Shown piece by piece: positions 16,662-24,224 of a DNA stretch of 64,000 nucleotides; the first letter of the stretch is position 1, and each line of letters starts with the position of its first letter. The notes below the pieces were generated by a model that saw only the letters and a list, made by a program, of their open reading frames with translations, did not search any database and was not told where the DNA came from. Location: NCBI RefSeq assembly GCF_010685995.1, contig NZ_JAAGWK010000022.1, forward strand, positions 62,001 to 126,000, in the 5' to 3' direction. Origin of the DNA: Goekera deserti. Its GTDB lineage: Bacteria; Actinomycetota; Actinomycetes; Mycobacteriales; Geodermatophilaceae. Both the position numbers and the translations under genes were made by a program.

Positions 16662-17462
16662 ATGACCCGCCTGGTCGACCTGACCGCCGTGATGGACCCC
16701 GCGCACCGCGCGCTGGTGCCGGCGGAGTTCCCGCGCTTCGACCGCATCGTCGCGCCGCTGATCAGCTACGCACCGCCGGAGACCGCCGGGCGCGAGGCGA
16801 TGATGGGCATCTACGGCTGCCCGGTCGAGCACCTGCCCGACGGCGACGGCTTCGGCTCCGACCTGGTCACCGAGATGACCACGCACTGCGGCACGCACGT
16901 CGACGCCCCGCTGCACAGCGGCCGCACCGTCGAGGGCCGGCCGGCGCGCACGATGAGCGACATCGGCCTGGAGGAGCTGTTCCGCCCCGGCCTGGTGCTC
17001 GACGTCCGGCCGTGGGCGCTGCCGGACGAGGGCATCCCGGTGTCGGCCCTGGAGCAGGCGATCGCGGCCACCGGACAGGAGGTGGAGCCGGGCCAGGCGG
17101 TGCTGGTGCGCACCGGGCAGGAGCGGTACACCAACGACCAGCCGGCGTTCTACCACTACCCCGGGATGACCGGGGACGGCACGCGGTACCTGACCGGGCT
17201 CGGCGCGACCGTGCTCGGCACCGACGCCCTGGCCTGGGACCGCCCCACGCCGGTGATGGTCCAGGCCTACCGGGAGACCGGCGACCCGCGGCAGATCTGG
17301 GACGGCCACTTCGCCATCCGCGACCGGGAGGCGTTCATCGTGCAGAAGCTGGTCAACCTCGACCGGCTCCCGCTGTCCGGGTTCATGGTCGGCTTCTTCC
17401 CGATCAACCTGCCGCGCACCAGCGCCGCCCCGTGCCGGGCCGTCGCCTTCCTCGATGACTGA
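16662..17462 (+). CDS. Cyclase-family (kynurenine-formamidase-like) metal hydrolase
   Basis: A 266-residue member of the cyclase/KynB superfamily, shown by the metal-binding motif H-x-G-T-H-x-D-x-P in TTHCGTHVDAPLH near residue 78 and the later GFFPINLP segment. Characterised relatives hydrolyse formamides, cyclic amides, lactones or isatin. Within this operon a lactone or ester hydrolase role after the BVMO is plausible. ATG 16662 follows GAGGAG, and the end overlaps the ligase gene by eight bases. Confidence 0.88.
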   Translation: MTRLVDLTAVMDPAHRALVPAEFPRFDRIVAPLISYAPPETAGREAMMGIYGCPVEHLPDGDGFGSDLVTEMTTHCGTHVDAPLHSGRTVEGRPARTMSDIGLEELFRPGLVLDVRPWALPDEGIPVSALEQAIAATGQEVEPGQAVLVRTGQERYTNDQPAFYHYPGMTGDGTRYLTGLGATVLGTDALAWDRPTPVMVQAYRETGDPRQIWDGHFAIRDREAFIVQKLVNLDRLPLSGFMVGFFPINLPRTSAAPCRAVAFLDD

Positions 17463-19428
17463 CGGCCCGCGCGTCGTCTGGACGCCGACGCCCGGGGCCC
17501 CGAGCAGGCTGTCGGAGTTCACCCGCTGGGTGGCCGACACCCGCGGGCTCGAGCTCGACGGCTACCCCCGGCTGTGGGAGTGGTCGGTGACCGACCTGCC
17601 CGGCTTCTGGAGCGCGGTGTGGGAGCACGGCGGGCTGGGCGCACCGGTCGACCCGGCGCGGGTGCTCACCGACGAGGCGATGCCCGGCGCGGTCTGGTTC
17701 CCCGACGCTCGGGTCAACCTGGCCGCCCGGGTGCTGCGTCCGCGCGCCGACGAGGACGCCGTCGCGGTGGTCACCGTGGGGGAGGGCGCGGCACCGGCCG
17801 AGCTGACCTGGCGGGAGCTGCGCCGCGACGTCGCCGCGCTCGCGGCCACGATGCGCCGGCTGGGGGTGCGCCCCGGGGACGTGGTCGCCGGCTACCTGCC
17901 CAACGTCGGCGAGACCGTCGTGACGTTCCTGGCGACGGCCTCGCTGGGCGCGATCTGGTCGGCGGTGGGGCAGGAGTACGCGCCGTCGGCGGCGGCCGAC
18001 CGGTTCGCCCAGCTGCGCCCGGTACTGCTGGTCGCCGCCGACGGGCACGTCTTCGACGGCCGGCCCCGCGACCGCCGTGCCGCGGTCGCCGAGCTGCGGG
18101 CGGCGCTGCCCACGGTGCGGCACGTCGTCGGCGTCCCCCGGCTCGGGCCCGGCCTGGACGACGCCCTGCCGTGGGCCGACGCCGTCGCCGAGCCGGCCCC
18201 GTTCGCGCCGGCCGACACCGCGTTCGGCGACCCGCTGTGGGTGCTGTTCTCCTCCGGCACGACCGGCCTGCCCAAGGGGATCGTGCACAGCCACGGCGGG
18301 GTGCTGCTGGAGCACCTCACGATGCTCGGGCTGCACCTGGACCTCGGCCCGGCCGACCGGTTCTGCTGGTACACCTCGCCCAGCTGGGTGGTGTGGAACT
18401 GCCTGGTCGGCGGGCTCGCGGTCGCGGGCTCGGTGGTCTGCTACGACGGTGCGCCGACACCGGACCTGCTGTGGCGGCTGGTCGCCGACCAGCGGGTCAC
18501 CGTGTTCGGCACCAGCCCCGGCTTCCTGGCCGCCACGCAGGACGCCGGCGCGCGCCCGGCCGCCGAGCACGACCTGTCCGCGCTGCGCGTGGTCGGCAGC
18601 ACCGGTGCGCCGCTGCCGGCCCGGGCCTACGACTTCGTGGCGGCCGAGGTGGGGCCGGTGCCGGTGTTCTCCATGTCCGGCGGCACCGACGTCGCCGGCG
18701 CCTTCGCGATGGGCGCCATGACCGAGCCGGTGGTCGCCGGGGAGATCCCGGTCCGCGGGCTCGGCGTGGCACTGGAGGCCTGGGACGACGCGGGCCGGCC
18801 GCTGGTCGGCGCGGTCGGTGAGCTGGTGGTGACCCGGCCGATGCCCAGCATGCCGACCCGCTTCTGGGACGACCCGGACGGCGCCCGGTACCGGGACGCC
18901 TACTTCGCCACCTTCCCCGGCGTGTGGCGGCACGGCGACTGGGTGACGCTCACCGAGCGCGGCAGCCTGCTGGTGCACGGCCGCTCGGACTCCACGCTCA
19001 ACCGGCACGGCGTCCGCATGGGCTCGGCGGACGTGTACGCCGCGGTCGAGTCGATGCCGGAGGTCGCCGAGGCGCTGGTCATCGGCGCCGAGGAGGACGA
19101 CGGCGGGTACTGGATGCCGCTGTTCGTCGTCCTGGCGCCGGGGTGCGTGCTGGACGCCGCGCTGGACGCGGCCATCCGGGCGCGGGTGCGCGAGCGGGCC
19201 AGCCCGCGGCACGTGCCCGACGTCGTCCTCGCCGTGCGCGGGATCCCGCACACCCGCACCGGCAAGAAGCTCGAGGTGCCGGTGAAGCGGCTGCTGCAGG
19301 GTGCCGACCCCGACGACGTCGTCGCACCGGACGTCGTCGACGACGTGTCGCTGCTGGCCGACTTCCAGCAGGTCGCCCGGGAGCGCCGCGCTCGGCTCAC
19401 CGCCGGGCGTGCCGCGGCAGGGTCATGA
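17455..19428 (+). CDS. Acetoacetyl-CoA synthetase-like acyl-CoA ligase
   Basis: A 657-residue AMP-forming ligase in the acetoacetate-CoA ligase branch: LWEWSVTDLPGFW at the N-terminus, ATP motif FSSGTTGLPKGIVHSHGG, then WYTSPSWVVWNCLVGGLA, SMSGGTD, HGDWV and a C-terminal HTRTGKKLEVPVKRLL with the catalytic Lys. It activates a short oxo or carboxylic acid to its CoA thioester with ATP, linking ring cleavage to beta-oxidation. ATG 17455 lies inside the end of the cyclase gene. Its 3' end runs 32 bases into the convergent map gene. Confidence 0.9.
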   Translation: MTDGPRVVWTPTPGAPSRLSEFTRWVADTRGLELDGYPRLWEWSVTDLPGFWSAVWEHGGLGAPVDPARVLTDEAMPGAVWFPDARVNLAARVLRPRADEDAVAVVTVGEGAAPAELTWRELRRDVAALAATMRRLGVRPGDVVAGYLPNVGETVVTFLATASLGAIWSAVGQEYAPSAAADRFAQLRPVLLVAADGHVFDGRPRDRRAAVAELRAALPTVRHVVGVPRLGPGLDDALPWADAVAEPAPFAPADTAFGDPLWVLFSSGTTGLPKGIVHSHGGVLLEHLTMLGLHLDLGPADRFCWYTSPSWVVWNCLVGGLAVAGSVVCYDGAPTPDLLWRLVADQRVTVFGTSPGFLAATQDAGARPAAEHDLSALRVVGSTGAPLPARAYDFVAAEVGPVPVFSMSGGTDVAGAFAMGAMTEPVVAGEIPVRGLGVALEAWDDAGRPLVGAVGELVVTRPMPSMPTRFWDDPDGARYRDAYFATFPGVWRHGDWVTLTERGSLLVHGRSDSTLNRHGVRMGSADVYAAVESMPEVAEALVIGAEEDDGGYWMPLFVVLAPGCVLDAALDAAIRARVRERASPRHVPDVVLAVRGIPHTRTGKKLEVPVKRLLQGADPDDVVAPDVVDDVSLLADFQQVARERRARLTAGRAAAGS

Positions 19429-20179
19429 TCTCGGCGCCGGTCTCGGTCACCGCGATGGTGTGCTCGCTGTGCGCGGTGCGGCTGCCGGTGGCGCTGCGCA
19501 GGGTCCAGCCGTCGTCGTCGGTGATCAGCTCGTCGGTGTCGGCCATCACCCACGGCTCCAGGGCCAGCAACATCCCCGGGCGCAGCTTCGGGCCGCGGCC
19601 GGGGCGCCCGGTGTTCGGCACGTGCGGGTCCTGGTGCATCGTCGACCCGACGCCGTGCCCGCCGAACTCGGTGTTGACCGGGTAGCCCGCGGCCTGGAGC
19701 ACGGTGCCGATGGCGTGCGAGATGTCGCCGACCCGGGCGCCGGGCCCGGCCACGGCGATGCCCGCGGCCAGCGCGCGCTGGGTGGTCTCGATCATCGCCG
19801 TGTCCGCCGGCGAGGGGGACCCGCCGACGACGAAGCTGATCGCGGAGTCCGCCACCACGCCGCCCAGGGAGACGGCCAGGTCCAGCGACAGCAGGTCGCC
19901 GTCGGCCAGCACGCGGTCGTGCGGCAGCCCGTGCAGCACGGCGTCGTTCACCGAGGTGCAGATGTAGTGCCCGAAGGGCCCGCGGCCGAAGGACGGCGCG
20001 TAGTCGACGTAGCAGGACACCGCCCCGGCGCCCAGGATCATGTCCTGCGCCCAGCGGTCGATGTCCAGCAGGTTGGTGCCGACCGTGCTGCGCTCCCGCA
20101 TGGCCTCCAGCACGTCGGCGACCAGGGCGCCGGTGATCTTCGCCCGGGCCAGTTCGGTGCGGTCCAGGACCTCGATCAT
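19397..20179 (-). CDS. map: Methionine aminopeptidase, type I
   Basis: A 260-residue type I methionine aminopeptidase that removes the N-terminal Met from new proteins in the cytoplasm. All five metal ligands are visible: the Asp pair in LDLAVSLGGVVADS, His in GGHGVGSTMH, Glu in LALEPWV and Glu in SEHTIAV. ATG 20179 has GAGG upstream; a GTG four codons earlier is possible. It has no N-terminal SH3 zinc extension. It is probably a second, non-essential copy (inference), divergent from an XRE regulator and overlapping the ligase gene tail to tail. Confidence 0.92.
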   Translation of the reverse strand: MIEVLDRTELARAKITGALVADVLEAMRERSTVGTNLLDIDRWAQDMILGAGAVSCYVDYAPSFGRGPFGHYICTSVNDAVLHGLPHDRVLADGDLLSLDLAVSLGGVVADSAISFVVGGSPSPADTAMIETTQRALAAGIAVAGPGARVGDISHAIGTVLQAAGYPVNTEFGGHGVGSTMHQDPHVPNTGRPGRGPKLRPGMLLALEPWVMADTDELITDDDGWTLRSATGSRTAHSEHTIAVTETGAEIMTLPRHARR

Positions 20180-20220
20180 CAGCTGCCTCACTCGTTCGAC
20201 CGACCACTGTCCCGGATGAC

Positions 20221-20237
20221 AGTACCGGTACTACTAT
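20221..20237 (+). promoter_or_regulatory. Promoter with palindromic operator before the XRE gene
   Basis: AGTACCGGTACT at 20221-20232 is a perfect 12-bp palindrome, directly followed by TACTAT (20232-20237), a good -10 box. Transcription would begin about seven bases later, at or one base before the ATG at 20245, so the mRNA is probably leaderless. The palindrome sits where an autorepressor would block RNA polymerase and is also 42 bases from the divergent map start. Confidence 0.55.
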
Positions 20238-20244
20238 CCCGCGC

Positions 20245-20535
20245 ATGGTCCGGTTGCCGCTCACCCCCGCCGAGGTCGAGCGCGGTCGGCGCCTCGGCGC
20301 CCTGCTCCGCCGCGCCCGCGCCGGGCGCTCGATGCTGGAGACGGCGCTGGACGCCGGGGTCTCCCCGGAGACGCTGCGCAAGATCGAGTCCGGCCGGGTG
20401 GCCACCCCGGCGTTCAGCACCGTCGCCGCCATCGCCGGTGTCCTCGGGCTTTCCCTGGACGTGGTCTGGGCCGAGATCACCCTGCCCGACGGCGAGGCGG
20501 CGGGTACGCGGGCACCGGAGCGCGCGGCCTCGTAG
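20245..20535 (+). CDS. XRE-family helix-turn-helix regulator
   Basis: A 96-residue DNA-binding protein of the XRE/Cro type. The HTH covers about residues 17-73: LGALLRRARAGRSM, SPETLRKIESGRVATPAFSTVAAIAGVLGLSLD. It has no ligand-binding domain, only a short acidic/alanine tail. It is divergent from map and has a palindrome in its own promoter, so autoregulation and control of map are the simplest model. No good ribosome site precedes the ATG, in line with a leaderless transcript. Confidence 0.88.
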   Translation: MVRLPLTPAEVERGRRLGALLRRARAGRSMLETALDAGVSPETLRKIESGRVATPAFSTVAAIAGVLGLSLDVVWAEITLPDGEAAGTRAPERAAS

Positions 20536-20558
20536 GCATCCCGTCGGTGCTGACCGGT

Positions 20559-20592
20559 CCCTTGCCGGGGCACGACAAGCGATCGGCAAGGG
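20559..20592 (+). terminator. Hairpin after the XRE gene
   Basis: CCCTTGCCG (20559-20567) and CGGCAAGGG (20584-20592) form a perfect 9-bp stem with a 16-base loop, 24 bases after the XRE stop and 48 bases before the hemerythrin-like gene. It may terminate the XRE transcript or act as a leader structure for the next gene. Confidence 0.45.
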
Positions 20593-20639
20593 CGGGGGAG
20601 CACGGTCGGCGTCGCCGCACCCGCCCCGGAGGAGTCCCG

Positions 20640-21338
20640 ATGCCCGTTCCCGTCCGTGTCACACCCCGCCGTCCCGGCGACCCCCTGCCCGACGTCCACG
20701 GCCTGCGGGTGACCACCCGGGTCGTGCGGCACGACGCCGACCGGCTGGCCGGCCTGGCCGAGCGGGTCGCGGCCGGCGTCACCCCGGTCGACGGCCGGCG
20801 CGCCGACGCGATCGCCCGCTACGTGTGCGACTGGGCCGACGCGGTGCACCACCTGCACACCACCGAGGACGACGTCCTCTGGCCGGTGCTCGTCGCCTCC
20901 GCCGGCCCGGACGTCGCCCTGCCCGACCGGCCCCGCGCGCTGGCACCGGCGCTGACCCGGCTGCGCGCCGCGGCCGACTCGTTCACCGCGCGCCCCGGCC
21001 AGGAGACCGCGACCGCGCTGGCCGGCACGTTGGCCGAGGTGCGCGACCTGCTCGCCGAGCGCGCCGCCGACGCCGACGACACGGTGTTGCCGCTGGTCGA
21101 GCGCTGGGTGTCGGTGGCCGACTTCGCCCGGGTCGACAAGCCGCTGCGGCGGCGTGCGCGCACCGCGCTGGAGCTGTTCCGGGCCGCCGGGACCGACCAG
21201 TGGTCGGCCGTCGTCGCCCGCGCCGGGCTGCTGCCCTTCGTCGGTCTCGCCCTCCGCGGCCCGGCCCTGCACCGCCGGGAGCGGATGGTCTTCGGCAGCG
21301 CCGTCCCCGTCCCCGTCCCGCCCGTCGCGCGCCGCTGA
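20640..21338 (+). CDS. Hemerythrin HHE-domain-like protein
   Basis: A 232-residue protein with a helical bundle at about residues 20-160. RHDADRLAGLAERV and VHHLHTTEDDVLWPVL match the first His and H-x3-E metal motifs of hemerythrin HHE domains. The third helix retains Asp/Glu in DDTVLPLVERW but a clear partner His is not evident. Such proteins bind a di-iron site and sense or carry O2 or reactive species. ATG 20640 has a strong GGAGGAG ribosome site. The Pro-Val-rich ends are low complexity. Confidence 0.75.
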   Translation: MPVPVRVTPRRPGDPLPDVHGLRVTTRVVRHDADRLAGLAERVAAGVTPVDGRRADAIARYVCDWADAVHHLHTTEDDVLWPVLVASAGPDVALPDRPRALAPALTRLRAAADSFTARPGQETATALAGTLAEVRDLLAERAADADDTVLPLVERWVSVADFARVDKPLRRRARTALELFRAAGTDQWSAVVARAGLLPFVGLALRGPALHRRERMVFGSAVPVPVPPVARR

Positions 21339-21372
21339 CCCCGGCTCCGTCCCACCAGGATCGACACGAACC

Positions 21373-21400
21373 CACCGCCAAGATGGCCATCGTGGCGGTG
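21373..21400. terminator. Convergent hairpin terminator
   Basis: CACCGCCA (21373-21380) pairs with TGGCGGTG (21393-21400). The 12-base loop contains the self-complementary ATGGCCAT. It lies between the convergent hemerythrin-like and DUF429-RelA genes, so it likely serves both. Confidence 0.6.
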
Positions 21401-21425
21401 TGGGGGGTGCGCGGGACCCGGCCGG

Positions 21426-23162
21426 TCAGGTGGGTGGGCGCTGGAGGCGGGCGAGCCGGGTGGACAGGGCCGCGCGTCGGTCGGCGTTGCCGTGCAGGTC
21501 GACGTACCGCTGCCCGAAGCCGGCGAGCAGGGCGTCGTCCAGCCGGCGCACCGCGCCGGGCGGGTACCGGTAGTCCATCCGGCCGGCGATGGCGTCGTCG
21601 TCGGCCGAGCGCAGCACCTCGCCCAGCTCCACCAGCGAGGTGATGCCCAGCTCCAGCAGCAGCCCGGAGATCCAGCTGTAGTGGTCCGGCCGGGACCAGC
21701 CCGCCTCGGCGTACTGGCCGGCCAGGAACGCGGCGAGCTCGCGCGGGGCGATGCGCGGGTCGTCCGGGTCGTCGTCGGCGGTGTCGTCGGTCGGGGCCGG
21801 GGCGCGCAGCCGCTCGCGGATCGCGGTGAACTCCCGGTCGGCCAGCTCCAGCAGGCCGGCGGCCAGGGTGAAGCGGCGGTCGAACTCCGAGGCGTGCTCG
21901 GCCGGCACCGTGCCCTTGTAGCGGATGTCGTGCTCGAACTCGGCCCACGCGTGCTGCAGCACGGTGCGCACCTGCACCTGCACCACCCGGCCCACCAGCT
22001 CGGGCAGCTCGGCGGCCCGCGCGGCGTCCGGGCCGATCAGCAGGTGCCGGCTGGCGTAGCCGAACCTGCCCTCCTGCGCGGTCTGCCGGCCCATGTCCCG
22101 GTCGTCCAGCACCACCACCTGCGAGCCCAGCAGGTCGGCGACCGCCTGGACGTCGTCCTGCACGTAGGTGATCACCCGGACGCCGATCTGGTCGGTGATG
22201 TCCCGCAGCGGGTCGGGGTAGGCGGGCCGGCCGTCGACGGTGCGCGCCGCCTTCTCCGCGAACGAGGCGACGGTCTTGGTGCGCCCGGTGACCGACAGGT
22301 AGTTGATCCCGGCGTCGTCCAGCAGCCCGGTGACCAGCGCCAGCGCCGCGGCGCCGGCGGCGAGCGTCGCGGGCCGGCCGTCGGCGTAGGCCTGGATCGC
22401 CTGCTGCACCGGGTCCGGCGCCGGCGCCTGCGCGCCCGGCTGCAGGTCCGGGGGCAGCGTGGGCGTCACGATCGCGCCGTGCGCGGCGTCGCCGTAGGTG
22501 GTGACGGCGTCCGGACGGCGGACGGCGATGAACGCGACGTAGGCGCACACCACCGCGTCGACCTGGTCCTCCACCACGCGCAGCTCGCTCTTGCGCCCGG
22601 CCCGCTCGACCTGCTCGCGCAGCCCGGCGAACAGCGCGCCCAGTTGGAGCTCCCGCACCGACTCCAGGTGGGCCATCAGCACCAGCAGCTCGGCGCGCAG
22701 GCCCTCCACGGTGCGGCCGGGCTTGTTCTTGTACTTCAGCGTCCGGCCCAGGCGGAACAGCGCCACGGTCGCCGCATGCGGGTAGACCTCGATCGCCCGG
22801 CGGTCCCGGCCCGAGCGCGGGTCGAGGTCCAGCCGCAGCATCCGGCCGATCCGGCCACCGCGGGTGTCGCCGTCGGTGAACTCCGGCTTGCCGGTGTTGG
22901 TGGGGTGCGCGCCGGCCTGGAACCGCGCGAAGTCGGCGTTCAGCGCGCGCTCGGCGGCCCGGTTGCCGGTCGGGTTGGTGACCACCAGCGGCGCGTCGAT
23001 CGCCACGGTGCACGCACCCATCGTGAACGGGGCCAGCGCGGCCTCGATCTGCTCGTCGGTGCGCACCGCGCTGACGTGCACCAGCCGGCCGTCGTCGTCC
23101 AGCACGGCGAGGCCGGTCGGCTGCTTGAGGCCCCAGGCGAGGTCGATCCCGATGTGCTGCAC
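21426..23162 (-). CDS. DUF429 - RelA/SpoT synthetase domain fusion protein
   Basis: A 578-residue two-domain protein. Residues 1-240 are DUF429, a predicted RNase H-like fold (IGIDLAWG with Asp7, AIDAPL with Asp56, AIEVYPHA, VVEDQVDAVVCAY around residue 200). Residues 285-420 are a RelA/SpoT nucleotidyltransferase domain: TGRTKTVASFAEKA keeps the basic, Ser and Lys positions, DITDQIGVRV keeps the Mg-binding Asp324, GYASRH follows. The motif normally read as E-x-Q-x-R-T is QVQVRT here, so the second metal ligand is Gln395. A helical tail follows. It may make or hydrolyse an alarmone-like nucleotide, pyrophosphorylate another target, or be inactive. GTG 23162 is the start. Confidence 0.8.
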   Translation of the reverse strand: MQHIGIDLAWGLKQPTGLAVLDDDGRLVHVSAVRTDEQIEAALAPFTMGACTVAIDAPLVVTNPTGNRAAERALNADFARFQAGAHPTNTGKPEFTDGDTRGGRIGRMLRLDLDPRSGRDRRAIEVYPHAATVALFRLGRTLKYKNKPGRTVEGLRAELLVLMAHLESVRELQLGALFAGLREQVERAGRKSELRVVEDQVDAVVCAYVAFIAVRRPDAVTTYGDAAHGAIVTPTLPPDLQPGAQAPAPDPVQQAIQAYADGRPATLAAGAAALALVTGLLDDAGINYLSVTGRTKTVASFAEKAARTVDGRPAYPDPLRDITDQIGVRVITYVQDDVQAVADLLGSQVVVLDDRDMGRQTAQEGRFGYASRHLLIGPDAARAAELPELVGRVVQVQVRTVLQHAWAEFEHDIRYKGTVPAEHASEFDRRFTLAAGLLELADREFTAIRERLRAPAPTDDTADDDPDDPRIAPRELAAFLAGQYAEAGWSRPDHYSWISGLLLELGITSLVELGEVLRSADDDAIAGRMDYRYPPGAVRRLDDALLAGFGQRYVDLHGNADRRAALSTRLARLQRPPT

Positions 23163-23266
23163 GGGGCCAGCCTGCCGTGCTCGCCCGTCCTCCGGGTGCG
23201 GCGGTGCCGCCGAGGTGGGACCGGGCCGGGTCGCGGCGCGGCCGGGCGACCGGCGAGAGTGGCCCG

Positions 23267-24145
23267 GTGAGCCTCCGGATGCGCCTTCTCGAGCCCCTGT
23301 TCCGCCTGCGCTTCCGCCCGCGGATGGCCACCGTCGAGCGGGCCCAGCGGCGGATCGCCGAGCCGAAGGGCTCTCCCGAGCCGCCGGCCCGGCTGCGCCG
23401 GCGCCACGACGTGCGCAGCCGGACGGTCGGCGGGTTCGCCTGCCACACCGTCGCCCCCCGCGGCCGGACGGCGTCCCGTGCGGCGGTCTACCTGCACGGC
23501 GGCGCCTACATCAGCGAGATCTCCCCGCAGCACTGGACGCTGGTCTCGAAGCTGGCCGACGCCGGTGTGCGCGTGGAGGTGCCGCTGTACGGCCTGGCGC
23601 CGCAGCACACCCACCGCGAGGCGTACCCGCTGGTCACCGCGGTGTACCGGGAGCTGCTCGCGGAGGTCGACGCGTCGGCGGTCAGCATCGCCGGGGACTC
23701 CGCCGGCGGCGGCCTCGCCCTCGGGTTCGCCCAGACCCTCGAGGCCGAGGGGCTGCCCCAGCCGCGGCAGCTGGTGCTGCTGTCGCCGTGGCTGGACCTG
23801 ACGATCGGCAACCCGGAGGTCCCTGCCGTCGAGCTCCGCGACCCGTGGCTGGCCAGCACCGGGCTGCGGGTGGCCGGGCTGTCCTGGGCCGGTGGCGACG
23901 ACCCGACGCTGCCCCGGCTCAGCCCGCTGAACGGCCCGCTCACCGGGCTGGCGCCGATGGTGGTCTACGTCGGCACCCACGAGATCTGCCTGCCCGACGT
24001 CCTGGAGCTGCAGCGCCGCGCGCAGCGGGCCGGGGCGCCGATCGACGTCACGGTCTGCGAGGGAGCCGTGCACGTCTACCCGCTGATCCCCGTCCCCGAG
24101 GGCCGCGCGGCCGCGGCGGACATCGTGCGCCGCGTCGCCGGCTGA
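23267..24145 (+). CDS. Alpha/beta hydrolase (hormone-sensitive-lipase-like esterase)
   Basis: A 292-residue esterase of the HSL group. The oxyanion motif is LHGGAYI near residue 75, the nucleophile lies in GDSAGGG, and the late segment GTHEICLPD with EGAVHVYPL supplies the acid and His. It should cleave short acyl or aryl esters in the cytoplasm, as no signal peptide is visible. GTG 23267 is chosen; ATG 23279 is an alternative, and the ribosome site is weak for both. It is divergent from the DUF429-RelA gene. Confidence 0.87.
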   Translation: MSLRMRLLEPLFRLRFRPRMATVERAQRRIAEPKGSPEPPARLRRRHDVRSRTVGGFACHTVAPRGRTASRAAVYLHGGAYISEISPQHWTLVSKLADAGVRVEVPLYGLAPQHTHREAYPLVTAVYRELLAEVDASAVSIAGDSAGGGLALGFAQTLEAEGLPQPRQLVLLSPWLDLTIGNPEVPAVELRDPWLASTGLRVAGLSWAGGDDPTLPRLSPLNGPLTGLAPMVVYVGTHEICLPDVLELQRRAQRAGAPIDVTVCEGAVHVYPLIPVPEGRAAAADIVRRVAG

Positions 24146-24224
24146 GGGGTGGGGGACCGGCGAAACGCCTGCGCCGAGCTGCGGGTCGCCGGTGACCCCG
24201 CACCGCCGTGACAGGGTGGTCGGC

